This document shows, one piece after another, positions 1 through 6,536 of a stretch of DNA of 49,877 bases. The notes beneath the pieces are model-generated. The model ran no database searches. It was not told the DNA's origin and saw only the letters and a program-made list of their open reading frames with translations. Position numbers and translations under genes: made by a program. Location: positions 1 through 49,877 of the forward strand of contig CAMUAR010000025.1 of assembly GCA_947086895.1 (NCBI GenBank), given 5' to 3'. This stretch comes from an uncultured Lachnospiraceae bacterium. Lineage in GTDB: Bacteria; Bacillota; Clostridia; Lachnospirales; Lachnospiraceae. Numbering within the stretch: the first letter of the stretch is position 1; the number at the start of each line of letters is the position of its first letter.

Positions 1-151
1 GCTTTTCTGGATAATCCTCGCAAAGTTTCAATGCAACAAACGATTTTCCGGTTCCGGTTGGATGAATAATTGCTGCTTTCCCTGTGGTATTTAGCATGGA
101 AATAGCTGCATTATATGCTGTTTTGTTATGTTCAAACAATTCTATTCCCAT
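1..151 (-). CDS. DEAD/DEAH-type helicase, N-terminus only (cut by window edge)
   Basis: Only the first 50 codons lie in the window; the gene continues beyond position 1. The ATG at 151-149 follows a good ribosome binding site (GAAAGGAAG, then 6 bases). The peptide begins MGIELFEHNKTAYNAA and carries a Walker A-like motif, HPTGTGKS, at about residues 30-37. This arrangement, a short helical start followed at once by motif I, is typical of superfamily 2 DEAD/DEAH helicases found in accessory and defence regions. No promoter is visible directly upstream: the start codon lies only about 20 bases from the left inverted repeat of a candidate invertible segment (173-722), so expression may depend on that segment's orientation. 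Full domain content, and therefore whether it belongs to a defence system, cannot be judged here. Confidence 0.7.
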   Translation of the reverse strand, partial: MGIELFEHNKTAYNAAISMLNTTGKAAIIHPTGTGKSFVALKLCEDYPEK

Positions 152-170
152 ATTGATCTTCCTTTCAAAC

Positions 171-199
171 ATGTAATGAAGTGGATACCTTCATTACAT
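171..199 (+). repeat. Left inverted-repeat site of the candidate inverton
   Basis: Eleven-base arms ATGTAATGAAG and CTTCATTACAT surround the spacer TGGATAC. The central 25 bases recur as a perfect reverse complement at 698-722. No T-tract follows on the helicase (minus) side, so as RNA this copy would not be an efficient terminator for transcripts entering the helicase gene. Confidence 0.8.
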
Positions 200-240
200 C
201 CCTGTTGAAATCCCTTATATTACAAGGATTTTTTTATTTT

Positions 241-264
241 TTGACGGCGAATTTGACGGCAAAT
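241..264 (+). repeat. Tandem 12-base repeat pair, copy 1
   Basis: Two head-to-tail copies of TTGACGGC[G/A]AAT. The 24-base block matches the block at 386-409 at 22 positions, in the same orientation. It lies inside the candidate inverton. Paired direct repeats near crossover sites would suit arm-type recombinase binding sites, but that role is a guess. Confidence 0.6.
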
Positions 265-385
265 CAATGGAATAAATTAGAATTTAAAAGACTATACACT
301 TTTAAAAGATATCAATTATTAAAAAAAGTTTCTTTGATTTATAATAACAATAGGCTTTTCTAAAATAAAATAAATTTATTGTATT

Positions 386-409
386 TTGACGGCGAATCTG
401 ACGGCGAAT
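386..409 (+). repeat. Tandem 12-base repeat pair, copy 2
   Basis: TTGACGGCGAAT followed by CTGACGGCGAAT; 22 of 24 bases match the pair at 241-264. The spacing between the two pairs is 145 bases. The surrounding DNA is AT-rich, so these GC-richer blocks stand out. Confidence 0.6.
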
Positions 410-606
410 AAAAAGAAACAATACTGGAAATATCATTTAAGAGTATATGAAAAGCCTAAGAAATTCGCGGTCTGCAAGAGGATTTGGCAGTTTCACATCA
501 AAAATATTATTTTTATCTTTATTATAATTAAATACTATTAAATTATCAAAAATAAATATATTATTTATTATTTCTATGTAAATATTTGTGAAATTTATCA
601 AATCCA

Positions 607-635
607 TTGACAAGATTGTAATATAGTGATACAAT
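607..635 (+). promoter_or_regulatory. Consensus sigma-A promoter inside the candidate inverton
   Basis: Perfect -35 TTGACA (607-612), 17-base spacer, -10 TACAAT (630-635). Transcription would start near 642 and run right into the hairpin/T-tract at 698-731. No gene lies between, so the promoter has no visible target in this orientation. Inversion about the segment centre would place the -10 at about 260-265 on the minus strand, aimed at the helicase start codon at 151. Confidence 0.65.
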
Positions 636-695
636 CAGGATACCATTAAAAGAACTTTTTGTATTTTTTTATTTTGTCTTAGTAAATTTATTGGT

Positions 696-722
696 ATGTA
701 ATGAAGGTATCCACTTCATTAC
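696..722 (-). repeat. Right inverted-repeat site of the candidate inverton
   Basis: Same site as 171-199 in the opposite orientation: arms GTAATGAAG and CTTCATTAC around GTATCCA. The flanking AT at 696-697 is kept on the inner side, but the outer side has C instead of AT, so identity stops at the outer edge of the 25-base core. That is where a recombination boundary would be expected. Confidence 0.8.
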
Positions 723-731
723 CTTTTTTTT
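698..731 (+). terminator. Hairpin plus T8, right end of the candidate inverton
   Basis: The right inverted repeat forms a 9-bp stem with a 7-base loop and is followed, outside the repeat, by eight T residues (724-731). It would stop transcripts from the promoter at 607-635 and protect the sigma-factor region downstream. The T-tract belongs to the flank, so inversion would leave it in place. Confidence 0.6.
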
Positions 732-1037
732 GCCCAAATCTATCGTATAATTTTCTTAAAAAGTGTAACCTTTATCCCCGAAGCGGTGCTTATTAAGGTG
801 AAAAGCTTTTCACAGTAAATCTTTGAAAAATTATTTTTTCATTGATTTTTGTTTTCCTGATTTTTTTCACCAAGGACAGACAAATCTTTTGTCGAATTAC
901 AATACAACGCAATCTATAATGAATTACTTTTATAGTTTTTCGCATTTTATTTTGTTAATCTGTATTTTAAGATTGAAAGCGTTGAAAAACCTGAATTTTT
1001 CAATTAAAAACACTGGATTATACAAGGAGGTGAACCT
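724..1037 (+). promoter_or_regulatory. Leader region of the ECF sigma gene with a possible autoregulated promoter
   Basis: Non-coding, AT-rich 314 bases. TGTAACCTTT (764-773) resembles the AAC-type -35 element of ECF sigma promoters in Firmicutes, and CGGTGC (784-789) could be a poor CGTC-type -10. The spacing, about 14 bases, is shorter than the usual 16, so this is tentative. Positive autoregulation would fit the gene that follows. Confidence 0.3.
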
Positions 1038-1598
1038 TTGGAAGATTATGAAATTGTCGAGTTATATTTATCCCGCAATGAAGCTGCGATTCAACAGACT
1101 TCTGAAAAATTCGGAAATCGTTTGCGCCTCTTAGCTTACAATATAGTTAAGGACTGGCAGACTGCGGAAGAGTGCGAAAACGACGCCTATATGCAAACGT
1201 GGAACTTAATTCCGCCGCACAGTCCAAAAAGTTATCTGTACGCTTTTTTGGCCCGAATCATACGGCATATTTCTTTAAATTGCTGCCGCGAACGCGCACG
1301 GCTCAAACGCAGTGCATTTGTATGTGAACTCAGCGAAGAAATGGAACAATGCATTCCAGCTCCAGATAATGTGGAATGTCGTATCGATGATCTTGCTTTT
1401 GGCGAGGCAATCAATGGATTTCTGCATACACTCACCAAAGAAAAAAGAAATATTTTTATACGCCGATACTGGTATCTGGATTCGATCACCGCTATCGCCA
1501 AACGCTTTGCATTATCGGAGAGCAAAATAAAAACTACGCTTTTTCGATGTCGAAATCAACTTCGAAAATATCTTGAAAAGGAGGGTTATGTTTTATGA
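1038..1598 (+). CDS. ECF-type sigma-70 family RNA polymerase sigma factor
   Basis: A 186-residue protein of the size of extracytoplasmic-function sigma factors. Region 2 spans roughly residues 10-85: LLAYNIVKDWQTAEECENDA matches the region 2 core, followed by the aromatic/basic stretch. Region 4 is at about 120-180, with a helix-turn-helix (ITAIAKRFALSESKIKTTLF). It would direct RNA polymerase to a small regulon. The start is a TTG at 1038 placed 5 bases after a near-perfect AAGGAGGTGA ribosome binding site; no in-frame ATG is better placed. The stop overlaps the start of the next gene (ATGA), so the two are translationally coupled, as sigma/anti-sigma pairs usually are. Sub-group and signal are unknown. 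Confidence 0.85.
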   Translation: MEDYEIVELYLSRNEAAIQQTSEKFGNRLRLLAYNIVKDWQTAEECENDAYMQTWNLIPPHSPKSYLYAFLARIIRHISLNCCRERARLKRSAFVCELSEEMEQCIPAPDNVECRIDDLAFGEAINGFLHTLTKEKRNIFIRRYWYLDSITAIAKRFALSESKIKTTLFRCRNQLRKYLEKEGYVL

Positions 1599-2782
1599 GA
1601 GGAAAGGATTTTTTGGATAAAATGGAACAGATCGATCCCGCTTATATTGAAGCTGCGGATAAACCGGCAAAAAAGAAAAATAATTTGGCAAAATGGACAG
1701 CTATCGCTGCTTGTTTGTCGATTGTTTTGCTTGCAGGATTTTTTGCGTTTCGTGTAAAAAATGATACTTTATCGGTCTCCTTTGGCGGAATAACAAGAGA
1801 TTATAAAAAAGATTTATCGATAACAGCAGACGAAGCTGCTATTGTATGGCCATGGGAATATAAAACAATTTCTGAGCAGTACACAACAGTAATTGTTGAT
1901 GGAAGAAAATTTATTTCCAGAGGCAGACCGATCAGCGCTTCGCTTCTTGGAGAAACAATTGGAACTTACGATGTGATTGGTTTTGATTTTTTGACGGAAA
2001 AAGAATATCGAATGGTATCGGAAGTGCGCTGTATCAGCCATATTTCAAAAAATTATATTGTTGCTGTAAATTTAGGCGGCGAATTTTATGTATTTCAATA
2101 CAGCGAGTACGAGCAGCCTGCAAATCTTGGCGAAGTATTGGATTATTATAGTCTTGCACAGACTTTAAATTTTGATCGCTTTACGATTCGTGATAATTCT
2201 GCTGAGAAAGAATACCTTCTAAATGACGATCAGTATATCTGGGATATTTTAAATACATGCCGGGATGCAAAATTTATCGAAAAGGATAATGTCTGGGATC
2301 AAAATAAAAAATACATTGGTTTCACTGCCACTTCGGATGCTCTTGGAGTGTACAAACGGGTTTTTTATGTAACATCAGACGGATATATTGAAACAAATAT
2401 TTTTGATTTTAGATATACGTTCGAGATCGGAGCAGATGCTGCAAACCAGATTATCTCCTACGCGGCAGAAAACAGTGCAGAATGTGCAATAGAGCCTTAT
2501 ACCTATTCGCTTGTCGGCACTCTTGTTGAAATTACAGACGAATTTATTTTTATAGACGATTCTATTTTATGTTCCAACCAATCAAAAGGAATGGTATTTA
2601 AAATCCCTGCCAACGATTTGCGCATCCGCCGTCACATTGATTTTGAACGGATTGGCGTCGGTGATATTGTTATGGTCAACTTTACTGGCAATATTGATGT
2701 TGAAGCGGGAAATATTGTCGAGGGTGCTTACAGCTTATCGAGAGCAGCAATATCTGACGGCGAAGTTTTTGTCAATGAATAA
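1595..2782 (+). CDS. Membrane-anchored putative anti-sigma factor with large outer domain
   Basis: A 395-residue protein with a short cytoplasmic N-terminus (about residues 1-32, including DFLDKMEQIDPAYIEAAD and a lysine-rich patch), one membrane helix (about 33-53, WTAIAACLSIVLLAGFFAF), and an outer domain of about 340 residues without a family I recognise. A short cytoplasmic start, single helix and large outer domain, with a four-base overlap with the sigma gene, is the usual layout of anti-sigma factors in Clostridia. The cytoplasmic part is too short for a classic zinc-type anti-sigma domain and has no HxxxCxxC motif, so function rests on context. The last 90 residues (from about 300) look like a small beta domain, perhaps OB-like. 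Sensor ligand unknown. Confidence 0.6.
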   Translation: MRGKDFLDKMEQIDPAYIEAADKPAKKKNNLAKWTAIAACLSIVLLAGFFAFRVKNDTLSVSFGGITRDYKKDLSITADEAAIVWPWEYKTISEQYTTVIVDGRKFISRGRPISASLLGETIGTYDVIGFDFLTEKEYRMVSEVRCISHISKNYIVAVNLGGEFYVFQYSEYEQPANLGEVLDYYSLAQTLNFDRFTIRDNSAEKEYLLNDDQYIWDILNTCRDAKFIEKDNVWDQNKKYIGFTATSDALGVYKRVFYVTSDGYIETNIFDFRYTFEIGADAANQIISYAAENSAECAIEPYTYSLVGTLVEITDEFIFIDDSILCSNQSKGMVFKIPANDLRIRRHIDFERIGVGDIVMVNFTGNIDVEAGNIVEGAYSLSRAAISDGEVFVNE

Positions 2783-3091
2783 ATTTTAAGAAAAACCTGC
2801 ATTTTACTGAAATATATCTGTGGCAACTTATATTATTTCACCAGTTTATAAGCATGTTCATCAAACTCACGTTATTTTAAGTTACTTGTCATAGCTTAAT
2901 TATACCACGAAAAGCAGGTTTTTCGAAGCCTGCTTTTCTGATTTCAAACATAAAAACAGAGCTGTTGTTTTGATAGATGATTTATCTACTTTTGCAACAG
3001 CTCCTTATACAAACTCTGGGATAGTCCCATTTTTCGATAAATTGCACGGCTACATTAAATCTTCAGATACACTCTAGTCCCACAGATTAAT
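2783..3091. other. Intergenic region with two hairpins
   Basis: No gene seen. 2909-2938 is a 10-bp stem (GAAAAGCAGG / CCTGCTTTTC) that probably ends the sigma/anti-sigma transcript. 2959-3003 is a second hairpin (GAGCTGTTG / CAACAGCTC, with an inner stem); read on minus it is followed by TGTTTTTATG and could end the genes at 3092-4335. Confidence 0.5.
2909..2938 (+). terminator. Terminator after the sigma/anti-sigma pair
   Basis: Ten-base perfect stem with a 10-base loop and a T-rich 3' arm (CCTGCTTTTC). No long T-tract follows, and an upstream AAAAACCTGC (2791-2800 area) could pair with the same 5' arm. Confidence 0.5.
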
Positions 3092-3547
3092 CTACCACTG
3101 CCCGCCGCTAAATACTAATTCTCCTTCACTTGCCCATGGTAAAATTCCTTGAAAACTAACTTCCATAAAATAACTTCCAGCACCACTCATATATGCATTG
3201 TCAGTATTTATTACTCTTATCCCTGGTTCTAGCTTTATAGCATTTCCCTTTATCTTATGTTTAGGTTCTACTTTCCAATATTTTTCTTTTTTTCTTGAAA
3301 AACTATTTACTATCTTTAAACCAGAAGTACTAGTTGTATAAGAAAACTCCCCTCCTATTGTGATCGAAGGAGTTACTGAACCTGTAATTGAACCATTTAA
3401 AGAATATGTATAAGTTCCATCAGATAGAAGATTCGTTTGATCAAGACATTGTTCATTTTCCTGATTGCAAGATAATCTTACTGTAAATCTATTAACAGAA
3501 TAATCTTCTTCTGGTGCAACTGTACATGAACTCACTACATCAAACAT
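3092..3547 (-). pseudogene. Unrecognised beta-rich fragment, probably lacking its true start
   Basis: The open frame from an internal ATG gives 151 residues rich in Ser, Thr and Gly with alternating beta pattern (for example GTYTYSLNGSITGSV) and two Cys about 20 residues apart near the start. There is no signal peptide and no ribosome binding site before the ATG at 3547. The same frame stays open upstream, overlapping the M56 remnant in another frame, with Cys-containing sequence in the same style. I therefore read it as the C-terminal part of an exported protein whose N-terminus was lost when it was joined to the M56 gene. A genuine short gene is possible. No family recognised. Confidence 0.35.
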
Positions 3548-3567
3548 CTCTACTGTTTTTCCATTCG

Positions 3568-3957
3568 TTATACAACTTCCTTTATCATAAAATACATTGA
3601 AAAAATTATAAATCCTGCTAAAAAAACAATATGTCCTGTATAATAGATATTTATTGTTTCCAATTGCTTGATTTTTTCAAAATTATCTTTTTCTGAAAAA
3701 TCTTGTTCCAAACCAGAAGCTGTTGTATTTTGCTGATCTTTCCATGTATCTTTCGTTATCTCTTCTACAAACGGTCTGGCATAAGTATATATACTCCACT
3801 TTAATTCTATATTATATGGAATCAGCAGCCTAATCAATACTACTGCCCAGAGAACTGGAAAAATTCGGCGCGGCAATCTTTTTGCAAAAATTGCTCTTAT
3901 CATTATCACAATAATAATCATTATCCCGCCCATAACAGACATACTGAATAATCGCAT
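3568..3957 (-). pseudogene. Truncated BlaR1/MecR1-type (M56) sensor
   Basis: The 129-residue product matches the N-terminal membrane part of M56 regulators. Helix 1 is at about residues 5-25, helix 2 at about 33-50 with the characteristic R-P-I-P-like turn (LPRRIFPVLWAVVLIRLLIP), then a charged loop and a third helix at about 107-124. The protein stops straight after helix 3, so the zinc protease domain with HExxH and the outer sensor domain are absent; complete homologues are several hundred residues longer. It starts after an AGAGGG site 9 bases downstream of the BlaI-type repressor gene, the normal order for this pair. Without protease it cannot cleave the repressor in the usual way, so the system is probably broken or rewired. 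Confidence 0.6.
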
Positions 3958-3966
3958 TTTTCCCTC

Positions 3967-4335
3967 TTACCATTCATCTATTATTTGCTTAAGCTTTTTT
4001 AACTGCTTCTCGGACAATTCTTCTTTTCCAAGCAAAGCCGCAAAAAGTTTATTTTCTGCGCCATTATATAATTTATCTACCAGAGTTTTCGTCTCCATCT
4101 TTTGTATCTCTTCTTTTGTTACCAGCGCAGTACAAAAAAAATCTGGCTCATCTCTTCGAAGGACTCCTTTTGCAATACATCTCTTAATCAATGTATAAGT
4201 TGTATTTTTATTCCATCCAAATTGTTTTGTCAAACTGACCGCAATTTGTTTTGCTGGGAGCGCCCCTTCCTGCCAAACAACTTCCATAACCTTTAATTCA
4301 GAATCACCCAAATGTACTATTTTTTTACCATTCAT
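3967..4335 (-). CDS. BlaI/MecI-family transcriptional repressor
   Basis: At 122 residues this is the usual length for BlaI/MecI proteins. The winged helix-turn-helix occupies about residues 8-75, opening with LGDSELKVMEVVWQEG and containing the recognition-helix region KNTTYTLIKRCIAKG; the C-terminal half (about 85-122) is the helical dimerisation part ending KQLKKLKQIIDEW. Such proteins repress beta-lactamase or other stress genes and their own operon until cleaved by an M56 sensor. The partner here (3568-3957) lacks the protease, so induction may be lost. No clear ribosome binding site precedes the ATG, and a TATAAT lies only 3 bases upstream of it, so the start is somewhat uncertain. Confidence 0.85.
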   Translation of the reverse strand: MNGKKIVHLGDSELKVMEVVWQEGALPAKQIAVSLTKQFGWNKNTTYTLIKRCIAKGVLRRDEPDFFCTALVTKEEIQKMETKTLVDKLYNGAENKLFAALLGKEELSEKQLKKLKQIIDEW

Positions 4336-4348
4336 AATTATACCTGTG

Positions 4349-4375
4349 CAGTATGCAGATCTGCCTGCGATACTG
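4349..4375 (-). promoter_or_regulatory. Dyad upstream of the BlaI-type gene, possible operator
   Basis: A perfect 10-base palindrome GCAGATCTGC (4355-4364) sits between CAGTAT (4349-4354) and ATACTG (4370-4375). The position just upstream of the repressor gene suits autoregulation, but the sequence is not the well-known TACA/TGTA-type BlaI box. Confidence 0.3.
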
Positions 4376-4659
4376 TATCAATAAAAATTTAAAAGTGGTT
4401 TTTCATATCCTTTTTCTTTTGGACGACATTTGTCTTACAATAAGAATATTATTTTTTCCTATATTTGTCAATCATAATTTTTTATTTTTATTTACAGCTT
4501 TTTTATCTGCTTATAAACCTGTTACATTAAGCAAACACACCAACAAAAAACTCCCTTGTAAAATGCCCACAAGAGCAAAAACAAGGAAGTTTCTTTTTTG
4601 TTATACAATTTTATTTTTTTGTAATTCCTCTCTGGTCACAACAAATCTTTCATGATAAA
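4376..4659. other. Intergenic region between the repressor gene and the ABC exporter
   Basis: AT-rich and without a plausible gene. The only clear structure is the hairpin at 4549-4591. Confidence 0.5.
4549..4591 (-). terminator. Terminator after the ABC exporter gene
   Basis: Stem AACTCCCTTGT (4549-4559) with ACAAGGAAGTT (4581-4591), one mismatch. T-rich tracts occur on both sides, so it could act in both directions; on minus it lies about 70 bases after the exporter stop codon. Confidence 0.55.
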
Positions 4660-6396
4660 TCACACAGTTCCAACCTGATACATCGCCGCGTACATTCCAT
4701 TTTTTGCGATCAGCTCCGCGTGCGTGCCGCGCTCGCAGATCCCGTTTTCCGTCAGCACTAAGATTTCTCTGGCGTTTCGGATTGTGGTAAGGCGGTGTGC
4801 AATCACAAAAGTTGTCCGCCCTGCTGCCAGCTTTTCCAGCGATTCCTGGACAATCTTTTCACTTTCATTGTCCAGCGCGGAAGTTGCTTCATCAAAAATC
4901 AAAACCGGAGGATTCTTTAAAAATACCCGCGCGATGGAAAGCCTTTGTTTCTGCCCTCCTGATAATTTTACGCCGCGCTGCCCAATATAGGTATTGTAAC
5001 CGTCCGGCAGCCCCATAATAAATTCATGGGCATTTGCCTCCTTTGCCGCTTCTATAATTTCATCCATTGTGGCAGATAATTTTCCATAGCGGATATTGTC
5101 TGCGACAGTGCCTGCAAACAAATAGACATCCTGCTGCACAATTCCGATATTGCTGCGCAAAGAGTGCAGTGTCACATCGCGCACATCCACCCCGTCAATG
5201 CTGACGCTTCCGCCAGAAACCTCATAAAACCGCGGAATCAGACTGCACAAGGTTGTTTTTCCAACACCGGAAGAACCAACCAGCGCGACATAGCCGCCCG
5301 CTGGAACTTTAAGATTGATATTTTCAAACACATCTTCTTTGGTTCCTTCATAGTGAAACGCCACATCCGTAAAACAGATATCTCCGCGGACATTTTGAAG
5401 CTCAATGGCGTTCTCTTTGTCCTTAATATCCGGCTCAATCTCCAGGATATCCATAAAGCGGGAAAATCCTGTAATACCATTCTGGAACTGCTCGGTAAAA
5501 TTAATCAGCTTATTGACCGGTTCAATAATATTGTTTACGTACAAAAGAAAGGTCAGCAGATCGCTGATTTTTAACCCGCCGCGCGCAATCAAAAGCCCTC
5601 CTCCGACAATTACAACCACATTGATCATGCCGGTAAAAAAACCAAGCCCCGAATGAAAGGTAGCCATCTGCCAGTAAGCATAGCTTTTGCTCTCGACAAA
5701 CTTTCCGTTCCCAACCCGGAATTTCTGCTTTTCCTGCTCCTCATTTGCAAATGATTTTACAACGCGGATACCGGATAAATTATCTTCAATCTGCGCATTG
5801 ATCTCCGCGATATTTTCACGGTTTTTGCGGAATGCGCGGTTCATTTTCCCTTTCATATAGCAGGCGAAGGCAAACATAATTGGGATAACCGAAAACAACA
5901 GAAGCGTCAGCTTCCCGTCAATCTGAATTAAAATAACAAATGCGCCGACAAACTTGATAATGGAGATAATAATGTCCTCCGGTCCATGGTGGCACAGCTC
6001 TGTAATCTCAAATAAATCGTTTGTCACGCGGGTCATCAGCTGACCGACTTTCTCATTATCGTAAAAATTAAAGGACAGTTTCTGGTAATGGTCAAAGATA
6101 TCGTTGCGCATATCATATTCCATTTTCGCCCCCATAATATGCCCTTTGTAAGCAATAAAAAAATTGCATAAAAATTGAAGGATGGCAAGCGCAACCATCG
6201 CGAGCGCAAGCTTTGCAATTACGCCCACCGCCTCGCTGATTTCATAGTTTACCAGAACTGTGTTTGTTATGTAGCGCACAATCATCGGCAAGATAAGCGA
6301 AATCCCCGCAACTGCGAATGCGCAGAGCATATCCGCGGTAAATACGCCGAGATACGGCTTATAATAAGATAAAAACTTTTTTGCTCTCGGATTCAT
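4660..6396 (-). CDS. ABC-type multidrug/lipid exporter, fused membrane and ATPase domains
   Basis: A 578-residue half-transporter with the membrane domain first (about residues 1-310, six helices) and the ATPase after it. ATPase motifs are all intact: Walker A GSSGVGKTT (about 375), signature LSGGQKQR (about 475), Walker B VLIFDEATSALD (about 495) and the switch histidine in VIAHRLTTI (about 528). The order and length match MsbA/BmrA-type homodimeric or heterodimeric exporters, which pump drugs, lipids or peptides outward. No peptidase domain is present, so there is no reason to call it a bacteriocin exporter. It stands alone as a single gene; a partner half-transporter is not adjacent, so a homodimer is likeliest. 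Ribosome binding site AGAGGAG is about 13 bases from the ATG, rather far. Substrate unknown. Confidence 0.9.
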   Translation of the reverse strand: MNPRAKKFLSYYKPYLGVFTADMLCAFAVAGISLILPMIVRYITNTVLVNYEISEAVGVIAKLALAMVALAILQFLCNFFIAYKGHIMGAKMEYDMRNDIFDHYQKLSFNFYDNEKVGQLMTRVTNDLFEITELCHHGPEDIIISIIKFVGAFVILIQIDGKLTLLLFSVIPIMFAFACYMKGKMNRAFRKNRENIAEINAQIEDNLSGIRVVKSFANEEQEKQKFRVGNGKFVESKSYAYWQMATFHSGLGFFTGMINVVVIVGGGLLIARGGLKISDLLTFLLYVNNIIEPVNKLINFTEQFQNGITGFSRFMDILEIEPDIKDKENAIELQNVRGDICFTDVAFHYEGTKEDVFENINLKVPAGGYVALVGSSGVGKTTLCSLIPRFYEVSGGSVSIDGVDVRDVTLHSLRSNIGIVQQDVYLFAGTVADNIRYGKLSATMDEIIEAAKEANAHEFIMGLPDGYNTYIGQRGVKLSGGQKQRLSIARVFLKNPPVLIFDEATSALDNESEKIVQESLEKLAAGRTTFVIAHRLTTIRNAREILVLTENGICERGTHAELIAKNGMYAAMYQVGTV

Positions 6397-6465
6397 TATA
6401 ATGTTGATACTCCTCTTATCTTTGAATTTACAAATCTTTTTTACTTGTTTTCTGTGGGAAACCGC

Positions 6466-6505
6466 AGCCCCGCCGCTCAGTATATCACAACTGGACGGCG
6501 GGGCT
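6466..6505 (-). terminator. GC-rich hairpin after pfkA
   Basis: Perfect 10-bp stem AGCCCCGCCG / CGGCGGGGCT located about 30 bases downstream of the pfkA stop. A T-tract is missing on the minus strand, so it may work as an mRNA 3' stabiliser or need a factor; very stable in any case. Confidence 0.5.
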
Positions 6506-6536
6506 ATAAAAACAGTTTTATGCCAAAAATTTTCTC

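Larger units (their letters stand above)
173..722. other. Candidate invertible DNA segment (promoter inverton)
   Basis: A very AT-rich stretch without a convincing gene is bounded by two 25-base sites that are exact reverse complements of each other (173-197 and 698-722). Each site consists of 9-base inverted arms (GTAATGAAG / CTTCATTAC) around an asymmetric 7-base spacer, the usual architecture of a tyrosine-recombinase crossover site. Inside are a consensus promoter (607-635) and two tandem pairs of a 12-base unit (241-264, 386-409). As drawn, the promoter points right, into a hairpin plus T-tract. Inverted, it would point left to the helicase gene that starts at 151, with a leader of about 100 bases. 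The architecture is seen; inversion and phase variation are inferred. No recombinase gene is in the window. A non-mobile pair of terminator hairpins or a MITE-like element is the alternative. Confidence 0.5.

Noticed and set aside
243..409. C-terminus of an integrase gene (FAVKFAVK-like reading on minus)
   Set aside because: Stop codons lie directly upstream in that frame in both repeats, so no integrase coding sequence survives here.
437..634. Minus-strand frame of 65 codons inside the candidate inverton
   Set aside because: No ribosome binding site, extreme Asn/Ile bias of AT-rich DNA and overlap with the consensus promoter at 607-635.
823..1134. Plus-strand frame of 103 codons before the sigma factor gene
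   Set aside because: Overlaps the start of the sigma gene in another frame, shows no ribosome binding site and only low-complexity AT-derived residues.
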